From positions 64,501 through 128,500 of the forward strand of contig OZ029915.1 of assembly GCA_964023275.1 (NCBI GenBank): a DNA stretch of 64,000 nt, in the 5' to 3' direction. The notes under the pieces are model-generated. The model saw only the letters and a program-made list of their open reading frames with translations, searched no databases and was not told the DNA's origin. The stretch comes from Norana najaformis. Its lineage: Eukaryota; Annelida; Clitellata; Crassiclitellata; Hormogastridae. Positions within the stretch are counted from its first letter, which is position 1, and each line of letters starts with the position of its first letter. Below, piece after piece: positions 60,242 to 64,000 of this stretch. Position numbers and translations under genes: made by a program.

Positions 60242-63200
60242 CTTCAACATCATCATCAAAATCATCATCATAAACAGGATGATGATGATGATGACGATTA
60301 TGATGGATGCAGTTGATGATGATGATGAAGATGACGTACTGCAAAACATTACAGCACCACACATGCATGCACGCATGCACGCATTGCTTAATAAAATCAA
60401 AATTTATATTCTGGGAAAAAACAGTTTGCCTTCAAATAGTTCTTGATTGAAAAGTTTTCTAGTAATAAATACCAATTTATTGACTAAGAACAAGAGAACA
60501 AGAACTTGCATTGTCTCTCTCCGTTGCTTTTCTACATCCAGACAACACAGCAGCAACAGAGCAACTACGATCATCGTCATCATTAAATGATGAGATGAGA
60601 GAAAAGAGATGATGATAATGACTTCCTGAAGAGCACAGTCATATGTAGGACACATGAACCCCGTACGGACAATATTCCTATATGGACTCCATATGTCCCA
60701 CATAAATTTGGGCCCACTTGGGAATATTATCCGTATAGGTTCCACATGTCCAACATGTGCCGTTGATGTTGAGGAAACGAATCGTGTCAAAGCTAATCCT
60801 TGCAGTTGTTTCAGTGACTGACTTACATGTTGATGTTTTCGACTCGAGTGATCTTGAAATTCATCTCCGACATTCCTCCGATGGGAATGCGATCGCTGCC
60901 GGTCGTGAAGAGAAGGACCTGCTTCTGGAGGTCAGCTGTAAGGCTCAGCACAATGTCCCAGAAATTCCTTTCCACAGAAAACGACCAGCAATAAAGTCTA
61001 CCAGAAAAACACACTTCTTCCGCAGATCCTATCCTTATTCCTCTTCTTCCCCTTATCTATCCTGCAGATCCCATTCCAAACATCACCCGCCATAGCCGTC
61101 TGACTGTCTGCCTGCCTTACTCTTGGATCTTGACCTGGAACCTAACCCTTCCTGCCTATCAGTTTTGTTTTGACAGAGCGCCTGCGAATCAACTGGTTCC
61201 CGTGACTTAGCTTTCTCTGGGTGCTGTAGAAATCTTGACTTTACAATTATGATTACCATATTCCTACCTCCAACAAAACGATCTCAGCGTCCACAACTCA
61301 ACTCAACTGGCCAAAGATCTCAAAGTAATAATTAATAATTAGCAACTTCTATAGCGCCAGGGTCTAATGCACAAGGCATCAACCAATGGCACATCAAAAC
61401 TCGCCCATAATCAGGTCACTACCCAGAACATCAGTTCCCTAGGCCAAGAAGTGGAAAGCCAGGGTATGTCTCAACAGGCAGCCAGTGAAACAGGAGGAAG
61501 AGAGACACAGAAAAACAACAGAAGGAGGGGAAGCAGAGATACAGATGTCTGTCTGTTAACTGACCTGATCGGTTCGTCGTCGGGCGAGTATCCGTCATAG
61601 ACAGTGACCTTGCGAAGGGCCTTCATGTCAAGCGACGGACTTCCACAGACGAGCATCTCCACTTCCTCCGGGCGCAGCATCTGCATCGGACAACAGCAAC
61701 TTCATCACAGCTACACAAGGCCTCATTACATGCATCGCTGCACTCGTTCCAAACCACTTGTTCTCCTCTTCATATGTCCTCACAACCACCCACCGCCTCA
61801 GAACCAGCCGCTTCAGTATAACGGACAGGCAGGCAGGCAGGCAGGCAGCCAGAAGATAGATGTGTCTTAAATGACAATTACTCTCTTTATTGTTTAATCC
61901 TTATGAAACAATTGGAGACACTGGATATAATCGCAGATACAACAAAGAGGCCATTATTTACACAATAGCTCACTGTAATACGTACAATGAGAGCGTTGGA
62001 TGCACAGACGCTGTGAAAGCCATGGTAAAATGCCTGAAACTGTCGGTAGATGGAGCCATTGAGAATAAAATCCACGTACAGTTGAACATACTCTAAAGAA
62101 ACAAACATCAGTCAATGTTAACATCACCGTCACCATCATCACCCACAATCACCCCACCATCTTTACAAACCATTCATCCAAAGTCTTCATCTTCAACATC
62201 CCCTTCCTAGTTCTTGCCCTTATTCGTGAGTGAACTATGTCCGAATGGAAAGGTTCCAGTTAAGCCCAGCGAATGAGTTCCACTGTTGGCCAGAAGCTCC
62301 TTGTGAATAGCTTTATCAAGTCAGCTGACAACTCGTCAGATTTCATCTCAGAAACATCAGCGTAACCACGACTCTTACTTCTTCCCGACATTCTCTCTTC
62401 TTCTTCACACCAGAAGATACAATGCAAGCCCAAAGTGAAAGATGTTCTTACCCACAAAAGCAACTTCTGGGTGATTTTGAGACTAACTCACTGTTATATT
62501 ATAAGTTTTATGTACCCACGAGTTTGTCCGCTTTCTCTCATCCACATCAAGACCACATGTTCACCTATATGCAGCAACCTGTAACAACTCACCTTGGCAA
62601 TTCTGATTGGTCACAGAAGTGTTCTCTCCACCTGGCTTCAGTGAATGAGTCACCACTGTTCCAAGTTCCATGAAAGTGATCTGCATCATCAGAAAACAAA
62701 CATCATCATCATCGTCATCATCATCATCATCAAAAACAACAACACTGTTTATCCAACTACGTCTAATTCAGTAAAACTGCCCCAATGATGATGATGATGA
62801 TGACAAACCTATTACAAACAATAATGATAACGATAATAATGATGATGACAAAAATAATAATATTATGTATTATGTGCCTGACTCCTGGATCTTGACCCTT
62901 TTGCCTATCGATTTGTTTTGACTGAGCGCCTGTGAATAAGCTGGTTCCCGCGACTTAGCTTTCGTTGAGCGCTGTAGAAATCTCGAGATTACGATTACGA
63001 TTCATTCCGTCAGATGTGCATTTTTGTACATATGTACGCAATTAGTCCAACGGTGGCGCCGCCGTCTGGCGAATTGTATCATACTAATCTATAAAATAAT
63101 TTACTTAGACCAGGCGATATACAACGCCATCTCGTGAATGAGAACAACAAAGTAATTTCTTGGCACTTGGCCAGGCAGAGGAAGAAGAACACAGACAGGA

Positions 63201-63895
63201 ACAGAGAAAGGCACAGAGACAGGGACACAGGCGTTTAGCTAATAAAGGGGAGGGGAAGGAAATGGAAGGGTAAGAGGCGGGAGGGGAGAAGATCGTAGGA
63301 AGGAGTAATTGGAAGGGAAGAGGGAAGGGGCAGAGCTGAGGCAGGGAAGGGGAGAGGGAGAAACGGAAGTAACAGAGGATTTTTCCCGTAGGGACATTTT
63401 CCCAAACAAGCCTGCAGATGCTCCATGCAGGACAGGCTACTTAATATTAATATCACTTATATACAAGTCTGCCATACAATGCTTACACTTTGCCGTTCTG
63501 ACATAATCCTTTTCGGATAAAATAACAACAATAATAATAGAAACTGAGACAGAAGTTAGATTGCCAGTTAGAAGAAAGAGCAGCACGTGCAATTTAGTGC
63601 TTCAACTCCACTCTGCCAGAACCTGACAGATGTTTTCTTCGTTACTTTTCCCAGACAATTTTTAAACCCCAATGCGTTGTTTTTCTACCTTGGGTGAAAA
63701 ATAATAATAATCATCATTTTGCAGTTGTAGCAACTTGGTAACAGAAGATGGGAAATGTTGCAGCAAATTGGTACAAGAAGGTGGACTGAACCGATGAGAA
63801 GGAACGTTGCCTCAGTGTACCTGAAAAGTCAGTCCAAAATCTTCTTCGACATCTCCTTCATAGTCGAGGAGTTCTTGCAGACCATGCGCCAGGTC
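60121..63895 (-). CDS. HECTD2: HECTD2-type HECT E3 ubiquitin ligase, C-terminal part (5' end beyond the right edge)
   Basis: HECT ligases take ubiquitin from an E2 onto a cysteine and pass it to substrates. Exons: 63821-63895, 62593-62680, 61986-62092, 61565-61680, 60827-60967, 60121-60241; 648 bp including TGA, 215 residues, in frame. Diagnostic matches to HECTD2 rather than UBE3[75 protein letters not shown], and [20 protein letters not shown] with the catalytic Cys codon at 60220-60222. The chain ends [11 protein letters not shown], the standard HECT terminus with an acidic last residue. Both lobes of the HECT domain are covered except the beginning of the N-lobe. It is convergent with SORCS across about 4 kb. 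Confidence 0.95.
60639..60775. mobile_element. Palindromic MITE-like element, copy 2
   Basis: The left arm CATATGTAGGACACATGAAC mirrors the right arm (reverse complement CACATGTTGGACATGTGGAA) over about 45 bp. The block CAATATTCCTATATGGACTC matches CAATATTCCCATGTGGACTT of copy 1. It lies in a HECTD2 intron. Confidence 0.7.
61021..61255 (+). mobile_element. LINE family with (GATTAC)n tail, copy 4 (antisense in HECTD2 intron)
   Basis: Blocks TTGGATCTTGACCTGGAACC, GAGCGCCTGCGAATC and GTGCTGTAGAAATCTTG, then a short ATTATGATTAC tail. It starts about 54 bp upstream of a HECTD2 exon. Confidence 0.8.
61325..61500 (-). repeat. SINE-like family C copy, minus orientation (HECTD2 intron)
   Basis: Plus strand: TAATAATTAATAATTAGCAA, CTTCTATAGCGCCAGGGTCT and AATGCACAAGGCATCAACCA, the reverse complement of the family C end. 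Confidence 0.7.
62874..63004 (+). mobile_element. LINE family with (GATTAC)n tail, copy 5
   Basis: Shortest copy: TGCCTGACTCCTGGATCTTG, GAGCGCCTGTGAATAAGCTG and GAGCGCTGTAGAAATCTCG, then GATTACGATTACGATT. Confidence 0.85.
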
Positions 63896-64000
63896 CTATA
63901 AAGCCAACAACTGAATCACAAGAACCTGATCTAGATTAAATCAGATTATAACCCGACTGACTGAAACAACAGCAATTAATTTTTTCTGTTAAATCACATA

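Noticed and set aside
62260-62463. Extra HECTD2 exon (frame with [20 protein letters not shown])
   Set aside because: It lies in the intron between two exons that already join exactly (QE|YVQLY) in line with known HECTD2; including it would interrupt the HECT domain.

Overview
This window is nuclear DNA of an animal with synapses, most likely a marine invertebrate. The genes are broken by many short spliceosomal introns with GT-AG borders. The proteins are metazoan (a RIM active-zone scaffold, a VPS10/PKD sorting receptor of the SorCS type, the BAR protein BIN3 and a HECTD2-type HECT ligase). The non-coding part is full of SINE and LINE debris and triplet microsatellites. I cannot fix the phylum from the sequence.

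Layout, left to right. (1) 1-21530, minus strand: RIM, 20 coding exons, entering the left edge inside the C2B domain. It carries the N-terminal Rab3-binding helix, an eight-cysteine zinc finger, long linkers (one containing an RGQDN minisatellite), a PDZ domain, C2A, an SH3-ligand motif and the start of C2B. (2) 21.5-24.4 kb: GC-rich upstream region of RIM, a LINE reverse-transcriptase fragment and a SINE-like end with a 16-bp tandem tail. (3) 24457-29485, minus: complete BIN3, 10 coding exons, 264 residues. (4) 31493-33736, plus: an unrecognised 747-residue basic protein in one coding exon, with an AT-hook-like motif, a C-terminal membrane anchor and a recent 38-codon internal duplication. 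(5) 37851-56119, plus: complete SorCS-type receptor, 26 coding exons, 1128 residues. (6) 60121-63895, minus: the last six exons of a HECTD2-type E3 ligase, entering from the right edge. All splice models were read by eye; the reading frame is preserved across every junction listed.

How the genes relate: RIM tethers synaptic vesicles and calcium channels, SorCS sorts membrane cargo, BIN3 shapes membranes and actin, and HECTD2 ubiquitinates proteins. This is a neighbourhood of ordinary housekeeping and neuronal genes, not an operon-like system, and I did not find a new defence or mobile system. The items most worth a second look are a 37-bp near-perfect intronic hairpin in SORCS, the unknown tail-anchored protein, a hAT-like element with flanking repeats, a pair of palindromic MITE-like elements, a retroelement insertion whose empty site survives in a neighbouring duplicate, and a tandemly amplified tRNA-like SINE head.
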